Shown in pieces: positions 7,370 through 16,960 of a DNA stretch of 33,256 bases. The position numbers and the translations under genes were made by a program. The notes below the pieces were generated by a model that worked only from the letters and a program-made list of their open reading frames with translations, had not been told where the DNA came from and did not search any database. Position 1 is the first letter of the stretch. Each line of letters starts with the position of its first letter. The stretch lies in NCBI RefSeq assembly GCF_029257255.1, contig NZ_JARICI010000053.1, positions 1-33,256 on the forward strand. Direction: 5' to 3'. This DNA is from Sporosarcina sp. GTDB taxonomy: Bacteria > Bacillota > Bacilli > Bacillales_A > Planococcaceae.

Positions 7370-8638
7370 ATGTATGATGTAATCGTAATCGGCGGAGGTC
7401 CTTCAGGCTTAATGGCTTCCATTGCAGCTGCCGAACAACATAAACGAGTATTGCTTCTCGAAAAAGGTCGCAAACTCGGCAATAAATTGGCAATCTCAGG
7501 AGGCGGTCGATGTAATGTCACAAATAGACTGTCCCAGGAAGAAATTATTAAGCATATTCCGGGAAACGGCAAATTTTTATACGGCCCGTTTTCCGTATTC
7601 AATAATCAGGACATTATCCAGTTTTTCGAGGGACTTGGCGTTCCGTTAAAAGAAGAAGATCACGGACGAATGTTCCCTGTCTCAAATAAATCCAAAGATG
7701 TTGTCAATGCGCTTTTGGACCAAATGGATTCACTAGGTGTTGAAGTACGTTTGGAAAGCCGCGTACAAAAACTGTTAATGGATGATGAAAAAATTCTCGG
7801 AATACGCCTGGATGACGGTGAAGAGCTGCGCGCTCATGCAGTAGTTGTGGCTGTGGGTGGCAAAGCAGTTCCGCAGACCGGCAGTACTGGTGACGGCTAT
7901 CCATGGGCGGAGCGTGCTGGTCATACGGTGACCGAGCTCTACCCGACCGAAGTTCCGCTATTATCAAGAGAACCATTTATTGTTTCAAAAGAACTACAGG
8001 GACTTGCTTTGCGCGATGTCAGTGTGTCCGTACTGAATAAAAAAGGTAAAACACTCGTTACACATCAAATGGACATGCTTTTCACCCATTTCGGCTTAAG
8101 CGGTCCCGCCATTCTCCGCTGCAGTCAATATGTCGTCAAAGAACAGATGAAAAATGGCAGACAACCAGTACTTCTGCAAATCGACTCTATACCTGATCAG
8201 CATGAAGAGCAGCTCACTCAATCAATTGCTAAGATGTTGAAAGATGAGCCTAAAAAACAAGTAAAAACTTCGCTAAAAGGGCTCGTACCTGAGCGCTGGC
8301 TGTTATTTTTACTTACACAAGCTGAAATTGATGAAACGGAAGTTGGGGCAGACATTTCTCGTGATGCGATACGTACACTTGCACGCCTGCTAAAAACATT
8401 CCCTGTTCACATCACCGGCACACAGCCTATCGAAAAAGCCTTCGTCACAGGCGGAGGTGTGTCAGTAAAAGAAGTCGAGCCAAAAACAATGGCGTCACGA
8501 AAAAAAGCAGGACTCTTCTTCTGTGGAGAGATTTTAGATATTCACGGCTACACAGGCGGCTACAATATTACAGCAGCGCTCGTTACTGGTAGATTAGCCG
8601 GAATGAATGCTGGAATGAATGCTGGAATGAATAAATGA
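7370..8638 (+). CDS. ytfP: NAD(P)/FAD-dependent oxidoreductase, HI0933/YhiN family (YtfP-like)
   Basis: This is a 422-residue flavoprotein. The N-terminal Rossmann dinucleotide loop [14 protein letters not shown] (residues 4-17) binds [12 protein letters not shown] near residue 43 is a family signature. Near the C-terminus [17 protein letters not shown] and [17 protein letters not shown] complete the FAD-binding site. The reaction is not established for this family as far as I know. The start ATG 7370 has only a poor ribosome binding site (AAAGCGTGG). The C-terminus ends in a short duplicated tail, [12 protein letters not shown], encoded by 12-bp repeats. It is a single gene with its own promoter, and a strong terminator follows. 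Confidence 0.9.
   Translation: MYDVIVIGGGPSGLMASIAAAEQHKRVLLLEKGRKLGNKLAISGGGRCNVTNRLSQEEIIKHIPGNGKFLYGPFSVFNNQDIIQFFEGLGVPLKEEDHGRMFPVSNKSKDVVNALLDQMDSLGVEVRLESRVQKLLMDDEKILGIRLDDGEELRAHAVVVAVGGKAVPQTGSTGDGYPWAERAGHTVTELYPTEVPLLSREPFIVSKELQGLALRDVSVSVLNKKGKTLVTHQMDMLFTHFGLSGPAILRCSQYVVKEQMKNGRQPVLLQIDSIPDQHEEQLTQSIAKMLKDEPKKQVKTSLKGLVPERWLLFLLTQAEIDETEVGADISRDAIRTLARLLKTFPVHITGTQPIEKAFVTGGGVSVKEVEPKTMASRKKAGLFFCGEILDIHGYTGGYNITAALVTGRLAGMNAGMNAGMNK
8600..8632 (+). repeat. 12-bp coding microsatellite at the 3' end of ytfP
   Basis: GGAATGAATGCT occurs at 8600-8611 and 8612-8623. A third, partial copy, GGAATGAAT, starts at 8624 just before the stop. The unit is a multiple of three and adds GMNA each time, so copy-number change keeps the frame. 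Confidence 0.9.
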
Positions 8639-8755
8639 GACCATAGTTTTTTAAGTCTTTGAGCACATTCACAGTAGCTATGAGCGTCCGCACGGGCTGA
8701 ATGAGCGCCTACAGGCTTCTTATGATCACAACCCCCTTTTCTTCTCAATTAAGAC

Positions 8756-8795
8756 AAGCCGGCCGGAGAAATGTAATTTCTCCGGCCGGCTTTTA
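8756..8795. terminator. strong bidirectional terminator between ytfP and leuS
   Basis: A perfect 16-17 bp stem reading AGCCGGCCGGAGAAAT on the left arm closes on a GTA loop (8773-8775). Runs of A and T lie at the outer edges. It is placed to end both ytfP and leuS. Confidence 0.92.
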
Positions 8796-8801
8796 TCTAT
8801 T

Positions 8802-11216
8802 TTATCCTGCTACGATATTGACTAAACGACCAGGAATCGCAATGATTTTTTTCAATTCCTTACCGGCCATCCACTGCTTGACATCTTCATTTCCTAAAGC
8901 AGCCTGTTCCAATTCTTCTTTTGTGCTGTCTTTCGCTACCGTGATTTTTGCACGAATTTTGCCATTGATCTGTACAGCCACTTCTACTGTGTCATCCGTT
9001 AATTTCGTCTCGTCAAACGTCGGCCACTCAGCATATACAACTGTCTCTGTATGACCCAATTTCGCCCAAAGTTCTTCAGCCAAGTGAGGCGTGATTGGCG
9101 AAATCAATAGAATGAATCCTTCGATATAAGCTTTCGGCAATTTATCCGCTTTATAGCAATCATTAATGAACACCATCATCTGAGAAATTGCTGTGTTGTT
9201 GCGCATGCCTTCAAAGTCTTCTGTTACCTTCTTGACAGTTTGGTTATACACTTTTTCAAGCGGGCCGCCCGTTTCATCCGTCAGTTTATCTGTCAATGTC
9301 CCATCTTCATTAACCAATAAACGCCAGATGCGGTCTAAGAAACGGCGAGATCCGTCCAAACCATTTGTTGACCATTCTTTCGAAGCATCCAGTGGCCCCA
9401 TGAACATTTCATACAGACGCAATGTATCCGCACCGTGTGAATGAACGATATCATCCGGATTGATGACATTTCCTAGAGACTTGGACATTTTCACATGTCC
9501 TTCACCTAAGATCATCCCTTGGTTAAATAATTTTTGGAAAGGTTCTTTCGTCTGAACCACACCGATATCATACAATACTTTATGCCAGAAACGCGCATAC
9601 AGTAAATGCAGAACCGCGTGCTCCGCTCCGCCAACATAGATATCGACAGGCAGCCAACGCTTCGCCAATTCCGGATCAATCAGCGCTTCATCATTATGCG
9701 GATCGATATAGCGCAAGTAATACCAGCAGCTTCCTGCCCATTGCGGCATCGTATTCGTTTCACGACGACCCTTCATGCCTGTTTTCGGATCTACTACATT
9801 AATCCATTCCGTAATATTCGCTAACGGAGATTCACCCGTTCCGCTTGGCTTAATATTATCTGTCACCGGCAGCATCAATGGCAAATCAGATTCTTCTACT
9901 GTCGTCATTGTGCCATCTTCCCAATGAATGATTGGAATCGGCTCGCCCCAATAACGCTGACGGGAGAATAACCAATCACGCAAACGATACGTAATTTTAC
10001 GCTCCCCCGTGCCATTTTCTTCAAACCATTCAATTGATTTCTTGATTGCTTCTTCTTTAGCCATGCCATTCAGGAACCCAGAGTTAACATGTTCCCCTTC
10101 ACCTGCATAAGCTTCTTCATCAATATTACCGCCTGAGACAACTTCCACGATCGGCAAATCGAATGTTTTCGCAAATTCATAGTCACGCTCGTCATGTGCA
10201 GGAACTGCCATGATTGCGCCAGTACCGTATGTTGCCAATACATAATCTGCAATCCAAATGGGCATTTTCTCGCCGCTAGCCGGGTTAATCGCATAAGCTC
10301 CAGTGAACACGCCGGTCTTATCTTTCGCCAGGTCCGTACGCTCCAAATCGCTCTTAGATTTCACATTGTCGATATATTGTTCAACTGCTTCACGCTGTGC
10401 GTCAGTCGTAATCTTCTGCACCAATTTATGTTCAGGCGCCAAAACTGCATACGTCGCGCCGAAAATTGTATCGGGACGTGTCGTGAATGCTTCAAATGAA
10501 AGCTCCGTATCCGCAATCTCGAATTTGAGCTGTGCACCTTCTGAACGACCAATCCAGTTTCGCTGCATATCTTTCAAGCTTTCAGGCCAATCCAGATCAT
10601 CTAAATCTTCTAATAAGCGGTCTGCATATTCTGTGATACGCAATACCCACTGACGCATCGGTCGGCGTTCAACCGGGTGATTACCACGTTCGGATAAACC
10701 GTCAATCACTTCTTCATTCGCTAAAACCGTTCCTAACGCAGGGCACCAGTTAACTGGCACTTCATCCACATACGCCAGCCCTTTATTATACAGCTGAATA
10801 AAAATCCACTGTGTCCATTTATAGTAGCTCGGATCCGTCGTATTGATCTCACGGTCCCAGTCATAAGAAAAACCAAGTTCTTGCATTTGACGCTTAAACG
10901 TTGCAATATTTTTCGCGGTGAATTCTGCAGGATCATTTCCTGTATCGATCGCGTACTGCTCTGCAGGCAATCCAAAAGCATCCCAGCCCATTGGGTGCAA
11001 AACGTTATAGCCTTGCTTACGTTTAAACGCACTCAAAATATCCGTTGCAATATAGCCTAGGGGGTGACCTACGTGAAGTCCCGCACCAGACGGATACGGG
11101 AACATATCCAATGCATAAAACTTCGGTTTTGACGGATCATCCGTCATTTTATAGGTCTTGTTTTCGTCCCAATACTTTTGCCATTTCTCTTCAATCTGTG
11201 CATGATTATAACTCAT
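8802..11216 (-). CDS. leuS: leucyl-tRNA synthetase
   Basis: This class Ia synthetase charges tRNA-Leu. From the ATG at 11216 the protein has 804 residues, the usual bacterial length. The HIGH-type motif is [10 protein letters not shown] near residue 47. The CP1 editing domain is recognised by [12 protein letters not shown] and [15 protein letters not shown] (editing Asp in the last). KMSKS is intact in [12 protein letters not shown]-terminal anticodon-binding domain follows. The start at 11216 has GGAGG upstream; the reading extended to 11237 crosses that site and is rejected. The gene is controlled by a T-box leader with a Leu specifier. It is divergent from mnmL. Confidence 0.97.
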   Translation of the reverse strand: MSYNHAQIEEKWQKYWDENKTYKMTDDPSKPKFYALDMFPYPSGAGLHVGHPLGYIATDILSAFKRKQGYNVLHPMGWDAFGLPAEQYAIDTGNDPAEFTAKNIATFKRQMQELGFSYDWDREINTTDPSYYKWTQWIFIQLYNKGLAYVDEVPVNWCPALGTVLANEEVIDGLSERGNHPVERRPMRQWVLRITEYADRLLEDLDDLDWPESLKDMQRNWIGRSEGAQLKFEIADTELSFEAFTTRPDTIFGATYAVLAPEHKLVQKITTDAQREAVEQYIDNVKSKSDLERTDLAKDKTGVFTGAYAINPASGEKMPIWIADYVLATYGTGAIMAVPAHDERDYEFAKTFDLPIVEVVSGGNIDEEAYAGEGEHVNSGFLNGMAKEEAIKKSIEWFEENGTGERKITYRLRDWLFSRQRYWGEPIPIIHWEDGTMTTVEESDLPLMLPVTDNIKPSGTGESPLANITEWINVVDPKTGMKGRRETNTMPQWAGSCWYYLRYIDPHNDEALIDPELAKRWLPVDIYVGGAEHAVLHLLYARFWHKVLYDIGVVQTKEPFQKLFNQGMILGEGHVKMSKSLGNVINPDDIVHSHGADTLRLYEMFMGPLDASKEWSTNGLDGSRRFLDRIWRLLVNEDGTLTDKLTDETGGPLEKVYNQTVKKVTEDFEGMRNNTAISQMMVFINDCYKADKLPKAYIEGFILLISPITPHLAEELWAKLGHTETVVYAEWPTFDETKLTDDTVEVAVQINGKIRAKITVAKDSTKEELEQAALGNEDVKQWMAGKELKKIIAIPGRLVNIVAG

Positions 11217-11243
11217 CTGAAAATTCCTCCAATTCAAATAAAA

Positions 11244-11486
11244 AGGCTTTCGTCCCTATTGTAAGGGACGAAAGCCTATATAGATTCCCGCGGTACAACC
11301 CAAATTGACGGAATGATCCGTCCAACTTGAATCCTTAACGCGGAATACGGTATCAGTTACATTAATTCACCAATACAGGCTCATAGGCGAGTTCGTTCTA
11401 CGTTTATGCAGACTTGCACTGACCGTCTGCTCCCTGAAAATAAGCGGTAGAAGTACTATTCCTACTCAAAGCCATCATTATTTTCT
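11244..11486 (-). promoter_or_regulatory. T-box leader of leuS (Leu CUC specifier) with terminator
   Basis: On the minus strand the leader carries an AGTAGGAATAGTA segment typical of stem I. It has a specifier candidate CTC (11389-11391, within GAACTCGCC), a T-box core TTGTACCGCGG (complement of 11289-11299), and a terminator. The terminator stem AGGCTTTCGTCCCT pairs with AGGGACGAAAGCCT and is followed by a T-run (11244-11279). CUC reads tRNA-Leu(GAG). In established T-boxes, uncharged tRNA pairs with the specifier and the T-box bulge and prevents termination. This predicts leucine-starvation induction of leuS. The 5' boundary is approximate. Confidence 0.92.
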
Positions 11487-11488
11487 TC

Positions 11489-11517
11489 AGTTTACCTGAA
11501 ACCACGATTGAATACAA
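11489..11517 (-). promoter_or_regulatory. sigma-A type promoter of leuS
   Basis: On the minus strand TTGTAT (11512-11517), a 17-base spacer and TAAACT (11489-11494) lie directly upstream of the T-box leader. The predicted transcript starts near 11482. Confidence 0.75.
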
Positions 11518-11622
11518 GCCTTCCCTGTCGCTTTATGACGTATACATGCGGATTGCGAATAATGTCATGTGATGCAGACCTGATTCCGTGGTACAATGTT
11601 TTTGGTAAAGGAGCTGGAAACG

Positions 11623-12582
11623 ATGGACATATCAACTTTTCCGTTCCCTAGTGAAGGGAAACGGTACCATACATGGTCACGTCATTTAAAAGATACATTT
11701 GGATGTAAAATTGCGAAAGTTGCACTGGACGCAGGTTTTGATTGTCCCAATCGTGACGGTACAGTCGCACATGGCGGTTGCACATTTTGCAGTGTAGCGG
11801 GTTCCGGTGACTTCGCGGGAGACCGAGTCGATCCGATCAATGTACAGTTTGCTGAAATTAAAGAACGTTCGCAGCGAAAGTGGAAAGATGCAAAGTATAT
11901 GGCTTATTTTCAAGCCTACACCAACACTCATGCACCCCTACCCGTTCTGAAGGAAAAGTTCGAGGCGGCTCTTGCCCAAGAAGGTGTAGTTGCACTCTCC
12001 ATTGCTACTCGCCCGGATTGCCTTCCGGATGATGTAGTGGAGTATTTGGCCGAGCTGAATGAACGTACATATTTATGGGTGGAGCTCGGATTGCAGACTG
12101 TTCATGAATCCACAGGTAAGTTAATTAACCGCGCACATGATTTTGTCTGCTATCAAGAAGGAGTCAATAAACTTCGAAAGCACGGTATCCGTATATGTAG
12201 CCATATCATCAACGGCTTGCCCGGCGAAACAGAAGAAATGATGATGGAAACCGCACAGGCTGTTGCTAAACTTGATGTGCAGGGAATTAAGATTCATTTG
12301 CTTCATTTACTGAAAGGAACGCCTATGGTGAAGCAGTATGAAAAAGGCAAGCTCGAATTTCTGACGAAAGAAGCGTATATCAATCTCGTTGTTGATCAGC
12401 TGGAGATCATTCCTCCAGAGATGATTGTGCACCGAATAACTGGAGACGGACCAATTGATATGCTGATCGGGCCTATGTGGAGCGTTACAAAATGGGAAGT
12501 ATTGAACGGCATCGATGCTGAGCTCGAAAGACGAAACAGCTGGCAGGGAAAGAACTATCTTCAAGAGGTGAAGATCGATTGA
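11623..12582 (+). CDS. mnmL: radical SAM protein, YtqA/MnmL type (tRNA wobble uridine modification)
   Basis: This is a 319-residue member of the TIGR01212 radical SAM family. The cysteine cluster is in CPNRDGTVAHGGCTFC: the last two are CxxC, but the first is 11 residues upstream, unlike the common CxxxCxxC. The family shares this layout. The B. subtilis orthologue YtqA, now MnmL, acts with MnmM in making 5-methylaminomethyluridine derivatives at U34 of tRNA, a role I recall from recent work. The start ATG 11623 follows AAAGGAGCTGG; the longer reading from 11596 is rejected. It overlaps mnmM by 4 bp and so is coupled to it. Confidence 0.88.
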   Translation: MDISTFPFPSEGKRYHTWSRHLKDTFGCKIAKVALDAGFDCPNRDGTVAHGGCTFCSVAGSGDFAGDRVDPINVQFAEIKERSQRKWKDAKYMAYFQAYTNTHAPLPVLKEKFEAALAQEGVVALSIATRPDCLPDDVVEYLAELNERTYLWVELGLQTVHESTGKLINRAHDFVCYQEGVNKLRKHGIRICSHIINGLPGETEEMMMETAQAVAKLDVQGIKIHLLHLLKGTPMVKQYEKGKLEFLTKEAYINLVVDQLEIIPPEMIVHRITGDGPIDMLIGPMWSVTKWEVLNGIDAELERRNSWQGKNYLQEVKID

Positions 12583-13178
12583 CAGACATTATTTTGCACC
12601 GTGTCCTGCCTTTTGCAAAGCGGCTCTTAGCTGAACGGGTGCAGCCAGGTGAGACAGTAGTCGATGCAACTGCAGGTAATGGAAACGATACGTTATTTTT
12701 AGCAGGACTGGTCGGAGAAACTGGGCGGGTCATTGCATTTGACATTCAACAGCAGGCCCTTGATTCTACGAAGCAGCATCTCGGAGAATTAGCCGAACGT
12801 ACAGAACTTATTCTCGACAGCCACGCGAATGTTAAAGCGTATATAGAAGGAGTAATTGGCGGTGCGATGTTTAATCTTGGATACTTGCCGTACAGTGAAG
12901 ATCACAGCATCATAACGACTCCTTCTTCAACGATTGCAGCATTAGATGCGCTGCTCGGATTATTAAAAAAATCCGGAATCATTACGATCACTGTATATGA
13001 TGGCCACGAGGGCGGAAGCGAAGAACGTGATGCACTACTTGATTACGTAAAGACGCTGCATCAAGGCGACGTTCATGCCATCCGCTACGAATTGTTGAAT
13101 CAGCGCAGAAACCCGCCATTCTTGCTAGCATTGGAAAAGATGAAAGACTTTAGCGAAGTACGGAAAGTAACTGAATAA
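12579..13178 (+). CDS. mnmM: class I SAM-dependent methyltransferase, YtqB/MnmM type
   Basis: This 199-residue protein has the SAM-binding motif VVDATAGNGNDTLFLAG (about residues 27-43), characteristic of the YtqB family. LGYLPYSEDHSIITTP contains the likely post-I/catalytic loop. The B. subtilis homologue MnmM is reported to methylate 5-aminomethyluridine at the tRNA wobble position. The start is TTG 12579, overlapping the mnmL TGA stop, with AAGAGGTGAAG just upstream. The two genes therefore form a coupled pair for consecutive steps on the same nucleotide, which fits the adjacent tRNA-related leuS only loosely. A terminator follows. Confidence 0.88.
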   Translation: MTDIILHRVLPFAKRLLAERVQPGETVVDATAGNGNDTLFLAGLVGETGRVIAFDIQQQALDSTKQHLGELAERTELILDSHANVKAYIEGVIGGAMFNLGYLPYSEDHSIITTPSSTIAALDALLGLLKKSGIITITVYDGHEGGSEERDALLDYVKTLHQGDVHAIRYELLNQRRNPPFLLALEKMKDFSEVRKVTE

Positions 13179-13182
13179 TACT

Positions 13183-13224
13183 AAAAGCCCGCGAAAATGC
13201 TTTACAGCAGCCGCGGGCTTTAGT
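13183..13224. terminator. bidirectional terminator after mnmM and the SDR gene
   Basis: AAAGCCCGCG (13184-13193) pairs with CGCGGGCTTT (13212-13221) across an 18-base loop. The genes on either side converge on it. Confidence 0.8.
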
Positions 13225-13227
13225 CTG

Positions 13228-13953
13228 TTATTTCATCTGTCTGATATCTGAGATCGTATCTGTTTTCAAGAAATCGGTTTCCTTCGTGAATTTCACCAGT
13301 TTAGCTGCCGTTTCTTCAGCGGTACTTAATTGCCCTTGCTCTTTATACTTAATAAACTGATCTAGATGAGGAAATTGTTCAGAAGATGAAGAGCGTATCG
13401 ATTCCTGCATACCTGTATCAATAATGCCGGGAGCGATGGAGACAATACCCACAGGATTGACAGCTTGTTCTTGCTCAAGAGTCACCACTCTGAAAAAGTG
13501 ATCCAAGCCCGCCTTCGTAGTACAATAGAGGCTCCACCCCTCGTACGCATATCTTCCCGCACCTGAGGAGATATTCAATACTTTCTTAGTCCCTGTAAAC
13601 TTTTCTAAAGAAGCAATAAATGTATTGGTTAATTGAATCGGCGCTGTCAAATTTACTTGTATTGCCCTGTCAATTTCTCCTGCCGACAGTGAACCAGTTA
13701 AGCCAATAGGATCGATGACTCCTGCGTTATTGATAAGAGTATACGATTTCGCTTTGTCTACATTACGCATCACAATCGATTTCAGTATGGATAATACTTT
13801 CTCCGTGTCTGTGATATCAACTTCTTCTATATGTTCATGATGATCTGGATTAGTGCGTGCCAGACCATATACCCGTGCACCATTCTCACTGAATTGCTTG
13901 TACAGTTCCTGACCAATCCCTTTTGAAGCTCCAGTAATAATGACTATTTCCAT
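13228..13953 (-). CDS. short-chain dehydrogenase/reductase, YueD (benzil reductase)-like
   Basis: This is a 241-residue classical SDR. It has the NAD(P)-binding TGASKGIG (residues 7-14), NNAG (about 84-87), the catalytic Ser in NISSGAG and the YxxxK pair in YCTTK. The PGIIDTGMQ segment after the active site is typical of SDRs close to sepiapterin reductase. B. subtilis YueD reduces benzil to (S)-benzoin and has similar length and motifs. The natural substrate is not known. The ATG at 13953 has GAGGAG upstream. A tiny membrane-peptide gene ends 15 bp before it and appears co-transcribed. Confidence 0.85.
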   Translation of the reverse strand: MEIVIITGASKGIGQELYKQFSENGARVYGLARTNPDHHEHIEEVDITDTEKVLSILKSIVMRNVDKAKSYTLINNAGVIDPIGLTGSLSAGEIDRAIQVNLTAPIQLTNTFIASLEKFTGTKKVLNISSGAGRYAYEGWSLYCTTKAGLDHFFRVVTLEQEQAVNPVGIVSIAPGIIDTGMQESIRSSSSEQFPHLDQFIKYKEQGQLSTAEETAAKLVKFTKETDFLKTDTISDIRQMK

Positions 13954-13968
13954 TTCGATTCTCCTCTT

Positions 13969-14103
13969 TTATATTACTTCACTGCTTATTTTTGCTATAG
14001 ACTCTCCCGCTGTTTTGTCTGGCAACTCAAAAAATAAAATCCAACAATAGATGAAAATGGCGATCACGATTATAATCAGCAGTATCGTCTGACGTCTGTT
14101 CAA
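13969..14103 (-). CDS. 44-residue single-pass membrane peptide
   Basis: A short open frame runs from TTG 14103 to TAA 13969 on the minus strand and encodes NRRQTILLIIIVIAIFIYCW plus a polar tail of about 23 residues. The N-terminus is positively charged, followed by a strongly hydrophobic stretch of about 18 residues. That suggests a single transmembrane helix with a cytoplasmic N-terminus. AAGGGA lies nine bases upstream of the TTG. The stop lies in the ribosome binding site region of the SDR gene (15-bp gap), suggesting a shared transcript. I recognise no homologue. The alternative is an untranslated leader of the SDR gene. Confidence 0.6.
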   Translation of the reverse strand: MNRRQTILLIIIVIAIFIYCWILFFELPDKTAGESIAKISSEVI

Positions 14104-14138
14104 AATATCACGTCCCTTACCAATTCTTTAGTATATTA

Positions 14139-14147
14139 ACTATAGCA
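14139..14147 (-). promoter_or_regulatory. possible extended -10 promoter for the membrane peptide and SDR gene
   Basis: On the minus strand TGCTATAGT (complement of 14139-14147) matches an extended -10 element. No good -35 is visible. It lies after the exonuclease terminator and about 35 bp before the small gene. Confidence 0.4.
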
Positions 14148-14181
14148 TAATGAGGTGGCAGTATAATATGAGGCTGGCAAA

Positions 14182-14218
14182 TCAAAAACCTGCAGTCAAT
14201 GATAGATTGAATGCAGGT
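14182..14218 (-). terminator. terminator after the DnaQ-like exonuclease gene
   Basis: ACCTGCAGTCAAT (14188-14200) pairs with ATTGAATGCAGGT (14206-14218) with one mismatch. On the minus strand it is followed by TTTTTG. It separates the exonuclease from the SDR transcript. Confidence 0.8.
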
Positions 14219-14227
14219 GTAAACGCC

Positions 14228-14896
14228 CTATTTGATTTGTGATATAAATGTATGTGCACCGCCATTTTTAACCCGCAACAAATCAGCAAGCGTTTTAACG
14301 CCTTGTCGATCGAGCTTCTTTAATAGCTGCGTAAATACGTGTGCAGTGGTCAACGCATCTCCCAATGCACGATGACGCTCGAAAACTTCTGTTCCGAACA
14401 TTTTTGCATAGTCTTCCAGATCCTGCTGTTCGCTCGCTGGATCTAAATAGCGAATCAAATGCATGGTATCAAATGAAGTCGGCATTTGGAATGTGCATTT
14501 CTGTCGTCCCAATTCTTTCTTAATGACCATTTCATCAAAACTTACGTGGTGCCCTACCCATCCGCCGCTTTTATTTTTCTCAATAAATGCAAAATACTCT
14601 TCTATTGCAGGCAAAGGAAGTGGTGCATCATTTACTTGTTCTTGCTTTATATTGGTTAGTTTTTGAATGACGAGTGGAATTTCTCTGGAGGGATTTACAA
14701 ATGTTTGAAATATACGGTCAGTTACTTGAAATCCCTCCACTTGAACAGCCCCAATTTCAATCATCCTATCATCCGCCCCGATTGCGAAACCGGTTGTTTC
14801 CGTATCGAATACAGTGAAGCTCATTTCCTGCAGCGGAGTATTCAATTGAAGAGACTGCTGCAGCTCATAGGTCAGTTTTTTCTTCTTCCAGAACAT
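14228..14896 (-). CDS. DnaQ-like 3'-5' exonuclease (DEDDh)
   Basis: This 222-residue exonuclease resembles the DNA polymerase III epsilon subunit. The DEDDh catalytic set is visible: FDTETTGF (Asp-Glu, about residue 30), GHHVSFDEMVI (Asp) and HRALGDALTT (His and Asp). The short basic N-terminus FWKKKKLTYE precedes the fold. The ATG 14896 follows GGGAGAGG; the 14941 reading is discarded. It lies 81 bp after a cNMP/CBS/DUF294 protein gene, the same strand order being DUF485, actP, DUF294, exonuclease. Pairing of a DUF294 protein with such an exonuclease recurs near acetate permease genes in other bacteria, as I recall. The substrate (DNA, RNA or a nucleotide) is unknown. Confidence 0.88.
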   Translation of the reverse strand: MFWKKKKLTYELQQSLQLNTPLQEMSFTVFDTETTGFAIGADDRMIEIGAVQVEGFQVTDRIFQTFVNPSREIPLVIQKLTNIKQEQVNDAPLPLPAIEEYFAFIEKNKSGGWVGHHVSFDEMVIKKELGRQKCTFQMPTSFDTMHLIRYLDPASEQQDLEDYAKMFGTEVFERHRALGDALTTAHVFTQLLKKLDRQGVKTLADLLRVKNGGAHTFISQIK

Positions 14897-14977
14897 GTTC
14901 TTGCCTCTCCCTCTATAGTACATTATGCATAAAAACTTCACTGGGTCATAGCTCCAATTTTATCTACATTCAACAGA

Positions 14978-16906
14978 TCATAATTTAGATAATAAATGAG
15001 ATTGAAGCGCTCTGACTGTATCCAATGTTGTCCGTAATTCATTCAGTTCCCAGCGGCGAAGTTTCCGCAAGTCAATTTCAGTAGAAATCTCTTCATTTTT
15101 TAAGTGCTTTTCCCATGACATAGAAATTCGGATACTCAATGATATTTCATATGCATGTCGAATCTCTTCGGCAAAATCTTTTGTGATTTTCTTCTTTTTC
15201 TGCAACGCAGAGATGATTTCTAATGGAGTTGTATTAATGATCCCATTACTTACACCTAGAATTTGCAAACAGTGATGTAGTGGAAATAACGCGTGCTTTT
15301 TTATATCAATGACATCAGCCTTGCTGCGTCCACGGAAAATGGTCAGGAAATTCTGCTGCAGCTGCGGAATTGGTTTCTCCCTTTCCTGCTCTGCCATATA
15401 ATAAATAAATGTAGAAGACTTTCTTAGCTGATTATTTACCATCTTCACAAAACGATCGTTAACTGATACTTCTCCAAATAAAAAGCGGAAAGATAAGAAG
15501 TTATAGCCAAGCAAAATCTGCTCAGGTGTTGACTTCAACGCCCACTGGCGAAGACGAAGTTGCCATCCTTCCAGTGTGCCTCGCCACTGTGATTCACTAG
15601 CCATCATAAATCCTTTACATCTAGTATACCCGGCCTGCTCTAAATGAATTACAATTTCATTTCCGAGAAGCTCAAAGTACTTCTCTACTTTCTGTAACTC
15701 ACCTGCAGACACATCTTCAAATACGAGGAAATGGTCTTGGTCGGTAAGCATGAATTGTTCTCCCCGTGCACCGCTGCCCATCTGATACCATGCAAATGGT
15801 ACAGGCGGTTTGCCGATGCCTTTATTCTCCAGTGACTTCAAAGCGAGAAGAACACAGTGCTTTGCCAAACGATCATAAAATTTCGTAATGATTTCCAATG
15901 TATGAATGGTGGAAATCTCATCTTGAATCAAATTGGAAAGCACATCGTAAATAGCCTCTTTAACGACAGGCAGATTTTCAAATGACGATTCTTCAATCGT
16001 CTTTAATATGTTCATTGAATTTCGATCGCGTTTTGTAATAAGTGTAGCAAACGTGACGATTCCAACTGGCTTACCTGCTTTAACTACAGGCAAATGCTTT
16101 ATCCCATGCTTATAGAACTTGGTTAATGCCTCATAGTAGTAATCTGTCAATCTGACCGTATGCGGATTCTTTGACATAACGTCTTTAGCCAGTAACCCTA
16201 TTGATGAACCTTTACCCGCTATTACACGTTCCACGAGGTCTTTTTCTGTGACAATACCACTTAATTTCCCTACTTGGTCAGTAACAATAATTGAACTGAT
16301 CGAATTCTTGATCATCAGCTCTGCAATTTCTTGAACTTCTGCTTCTGCATGGATTGTCACCACCGGGCTGCTCATAAAATCTTGCACACGGCGTACATAC
16401 GGTTCACTTTCTCCATATTCATCCGCCAGACGAACCTGCTCACCTAAAGAGGTATAAACGTTTGCAAGCCGCAATGACATTTTTCGTAATACAAAATCAC
16501 GTACATTCTGGTCATCCATACGCTTCTTGATTACTTCATACGGTACTTGCAGACAGATTGAGTCTTCTGCCACTTCCATATCAATATGATGCTTATCAAG
16601 AGGCCGTGCCATTTCACCTAAATAATAAGCAAAGTTAGAAAATCCGATGATTTCATTTTCCTGAATGATTTCCAGCATGACAGAACTTCCATCTTGCCCT
16701 TCGATTTGTACTTCCGCTGAACCTTGAAGGATAAGCAGTAACCCCTCTTGCGGCGTCTTAAAGTAATTGGATTTCTCCGTATGATCATAAATCGTTAATT
16801 TACATTCTAACAGTAACAGTTCAAATTCCTCTTCGTTTGTACCGGCAAACAAAGGATTCTTATGGATTCTTTCATACAACGCACGATCTTTTATCGTCTG
16901 TATCAC
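14978..16906 (-). CDS. cNMP-binding, CBS-pair, DUF294 nucleotidyltransferase-like signalling protein
   Basis: This is a 642-residue multidomain protein. Residues about 15-130 are a cyclic-nucleotide-binding-like domain (LLILQGSAEVQIEG, ENEIIGFSNF). Two CBS motifs follow (FMSSPVVTIHAEAEVQEIAE about 180-230, DVMSKNPHTVRLTDYYYEAL about 240-295). The DUF294 domain holds MGSGARGEQFMLTDQDHF, the GS...DxD signature of GlnD-type nucleotidyltransferases, around residues 375-392. A helical C-terminal DUF294 domain ends it. I start at GTG 16906 because GAAGGTGG lies seven bases upstream; that site is inside the longer reading from 16930. CBS domains commonly bind adenine nucleotides. The target of the putative nucleotidyl transfer is unknown; the location suggests it senses energy or acetate status for ActP or the adjacent exonuclease. 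Confidence 0.88.
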   Translation of the reverse strand: MIQTIKDRALYERIHKNPLFAGTNEEEFELLLLECKLTIYDHTEKSNYFKTPQEGLLLILQGSAEVQIEGQDGSSVMLEIIQENEIIGFSNFAYYLGEMARPLDKHHIDMEVAEDSICLQVPYEVIKKRMDDQNVRDFVLRKMSLRLANVYTSLGEQVRLADEYGESEPYVRRVQDFMSSPVVTIHAEAEVQEIAELMIKNSISSIIVTDQVGKLSGIVTEKDLVERVIAGKGSSIGLLAKDVMSKNPHTVRLTDYYYEALTKFYKHGIKHLPVVKAGKPVGIVTFATLITKRDRNSMNILKTIEESSFENLPVVKEAIYDVLSNLIQDEISTIHTLEIITKFYDRLAKHCVLLALKSLENKGIGKPPVPFAWYQMGSGARGEQFMLTDQDHFLVFEDVSAGELQKVEKYFELLGNEIVIHLEQAGYTRCKGFMMASESQWRGTLEGWQLRLRQWALKSTPEQILLGYNFLSFRFLFGEVSVNDRFVKMVNNQLRKSSTFIYYMAEQEREKPIPQLQQNFLTIFRGRSKADVIDIKKHALFPLHHCLQILGVSNGIINTTPLEIISALQKKKKITKDFAEEIRHAYEISLSIRISMSWEKHLKNEEISTEIDLRKLRRWELNELRTTLDTVRALQSHLLSKL

Positions 16907-16960
16907 ATCAAAACCACCTTCGGATGACATAGTAAAAGCAGATTAACGATTTTAATACAT

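Noticed and set aside
8639..8755. Possible RNA gene or small ORF between ytfP and the leuS terminator
   Set aside because: No promoter, hairpin or ribosome binding site is evident. It looks like ordinary 3' flanking sequence.
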